DNA of 5,068 bases, from the NCBI RefSeq assembly GCF_900766305.1, contig NZ_CAAFUZ010000092.1:1-5068 (forward strand), written 5' to 3'. This document shows, piece after piece, positions 4,137 through 5,068 of the stretch (position 1 is the first letter of the stretch; the number at the start of each line of letters is the position of its first letter). This DNA is from an uncultured Gemella sp. GTDB taxonomy: Bacteria; Bacillota; Bacilli; Staphylococcales; Gemellaceae. The notes under the pieces were generated by a model. That model did no database searches, was not told the origin of the DNA, and was given only the letters and a program-made list of their open reading frames with translations. Made by a program: the position numbers and the translations under genes.

Positions 4137-5068
4137 ATGAAAAAAATATCAAAGATAGCTACTGCCAGTGTACTATTATTTACATTAGCGAATCCGCTAG
4201 CTGTATTCGCTGAGAATAGAGTAGGTAATGTTTCAGAAGCAAGTAGTAATAAAACAACACAAGATCTTACAATTAGTTCAGAAGAAATCAATGGAGATAT
4301 AGTATTTCATGTAACTGCAGTTAGGGATACTTATGAAGCTATTGTTTATGCTAAAATTAATGGGAAAAATTATACTTATAATCTAGGTAATCTAAAAAAA
4401 GGTCAAGTATCAAAAATAGTTCAACCTGGTGCAAGTATAAATAACAACAGTGCTTCTATTTCAAAAGAAAGTAAAAAAGAAAGATCACTACCTAATACAA
4501 GTGTAGTAAGAGAATTAGTAGAAAAGTCGGTTTCATATAGTAATGAATTAAATGGGAATGTAATTGAAGCAAAAGTTGTCTATAAAGTATATGAGCTAGT
4601 AGAAAAAAATCCAACTATAAATGAAGGAACAAAATATATTCCAGAAAGTAAAGTTAAAGAAGGTGCTATTGTAAAACCAGAAGTACTAGTAAAACCAGAA
4701 TATAAAGAAGTTTTAGGTGGAGCAATAGTTGAACCTGCTGTACAACCGGAATTACCAAAAGCAGAAGAGCCAGCAGCGCCAGCACCGAAAGTAGAAGAGC
4801 CAGCAGCGTCAGTACCGAAAGCGGAAGAGCCAGCAGCCCCAGCACCAAAAGCGGAGGAACCAGTGGTACCAGCACCGAAAGTAGAAGAGCCAGCAACTCC
4901 AGCACCGAAAGCGGAGGAACCAGCAGCCCCAGCACCAAAAGCGGAAGAGCCAGCAGCCCCAGCACCGAAAGTAGAAGAGCCAGCAGCGCCAGCACCGAAA
5001 GCAGAAGAGCCAGCAACTCCAGCACCGAAAGCGGAGGAACCAGCAGCTCCAGCGCCAAAAGCAGAGGA
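4137..5068 (+). CDS. Secreted surface protein with Pro/Ala/Glu decapeptide repeats (3' truncated)
   Basis: The frame opens at ATG 4137, 8 nt after AGGAGG (4123-4128), and stays open to the window end (310 complete codons); the C-terminus and any wall anchor are not visible. Residues 1-25 are a signal peptide: the KKISK basic start, a hydrophobic core and a VFA|EN cleavage site. Residues 26 to about 195 form a unique region with segments such as ITAV-like strands (NGDIVFHVTAVRDTYEAIVY) and a Lys/Ser/Asn-rich linker; I do not recognise a named domain. From residue 207 the protein consists of decapeptide repeats of the type PKAEEPAAPA. Such Pro-rich, charged repeats usually form extended stalks that carry an N-terminal domain through the cell wall. 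LPNTS occurs at 118-122, but no membrane segment follows, so it is not a C-terminal sorting signal. Function is unknown; adhesion is only a guess. Confidence 0.9.
   Translation, partial: MKKISKIATASVLLFTLANPLAVFAENRVGNVSEASSNKTTQDLTISSEEINGDIVFHVTAVRDTYEAIVYAKINGKNYTYNLGNLKKGQVSKIVQPGASINNNSASISKESKKERSLPNTSVVRELVEKSVSYSNELNGNVIEAKVVYKVYELVEKNPTINEGTKYIPESKVKEGAIVKPEVLVKPEYKEVLGGAIVEPAVQPELPKAEEPAAPAPKVEEPAASVPKAEEPAAPAPKAEEPVVPAPKVEEPATPAPKAEEPAAPAPKAEEPAAPAPKVEEPAAPAPKAEEPATPAPKAEEPAAPAPKAE
4755..5068 (+). repeat. Tandem 30-bp repeats encoding PK(A/V)EEPAAPA
   Basis: Ten complete 30-bp units begin at 4755, 4785, 4815 and so on to 5025, and an eleventh is cut by the window end. Each encodes PK-A/V-EEP plus a variable tetrapeptide (AAPA, AASV, VVPA or ATPA). 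Val at position 3 occurs in units 2, 5 and 8. The first unit is 60 percent G+C, far above the AT-rich surroundings, with GCG, GCC and CCG codons that are rare elsewhere in the window. The repeat number is likely to vary between strains. A long open frame on the opposite strand here (Leu-rich) is an artefact of the repeats. Confidence 0.95.

Noticed and set aside
4488..4502. LPNTS motif in the second surface protein
   Set aside because: It is internal (residues 118-122) and followed by a charged sequence, not a membrane segment, so it is not a sorting signal.
4666..5058. 130-codon Leu-rich open frame on the - strand
   Set aside because: It is the antisense of the 30-bp repeat array; its Leu/Val/Pro periodicity is dictated by the repeats and it has no start signals.
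4755..5068. CRISPR-like direct repeats
   Set aside because: The repeats are contiguous, in frame and coding, with no unique spacers.

Overview
The window is AT-rich DNA from a low-GC Gram-positive (Bacillota). It has strong AGGAGG-type ribosome binding sites, a sortase-anchored surface protein, a second secreted Pro/Ala/Glu-repeat protein, and a two-component system that reads like staphylococcal SaeR/SaeS. The mix of a streptococcal-type SSURE-like module with a Staphylococcus-like SaeRS pair makes Gemella or a close relative my best guess. That is an inference, not something the window proves.

Layout on the + strand: (1) 2-559 is the 3' end of a wall-anchored surface protein. Its last SSURE-like module is followed by a Met/His-rich tail, an LPKTS sorting motif, a membrane segment and a basic tail. 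(2) 560-936 is non-coding and holds two large back-to-back hairpins (567-620 and 621-686), two small ones, and the promoter of the next operon with a palindrome over its -10 box. (3) 937-2980 is a tight operon: an OmpR-family response regulator (SaeR-like), an intramembrane-sensing histidine kinase (SaeS-like) and a small CsoR/CstR-family repressor. It ends in an intrinsic terminator at 2998-3044. (4) 3120-3820, on the - strand and converging on that terminator, encodes two single-domain rhodaneses. Their promoter carries a CsoR/CstR-type operator (ATATACCC, 5 nt, GGGTATAT) beside the -10 box. (5) 3821-4136 is the divergent intergenic region. It also has a good + strand promoter and a Fur-box-like palindrome. 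(6) 4137 to the window end is the N-terminal part of a secreted protein with ten complete decapeptide repeats and no end in view.

Functional reading: the CsoR-family protein keeps both cysteines of the family, but the copper-ligand His is Asn, as I recall for the persulfide sensor CstR. With two rhodaneses behind a CstR-type operator, this looks like a small reactive-sulfur response module. Its repressor is co-transcribed with a SaeRS-like system that in staphylococci controls surface and secreted virulence factors. Two surface proteins flank this regulatory core. The most unusual points are the coupling of a SaeRS-like system to a CstR-like regulator and the metal-chelator-like Met/His tail next to the sorting signal.
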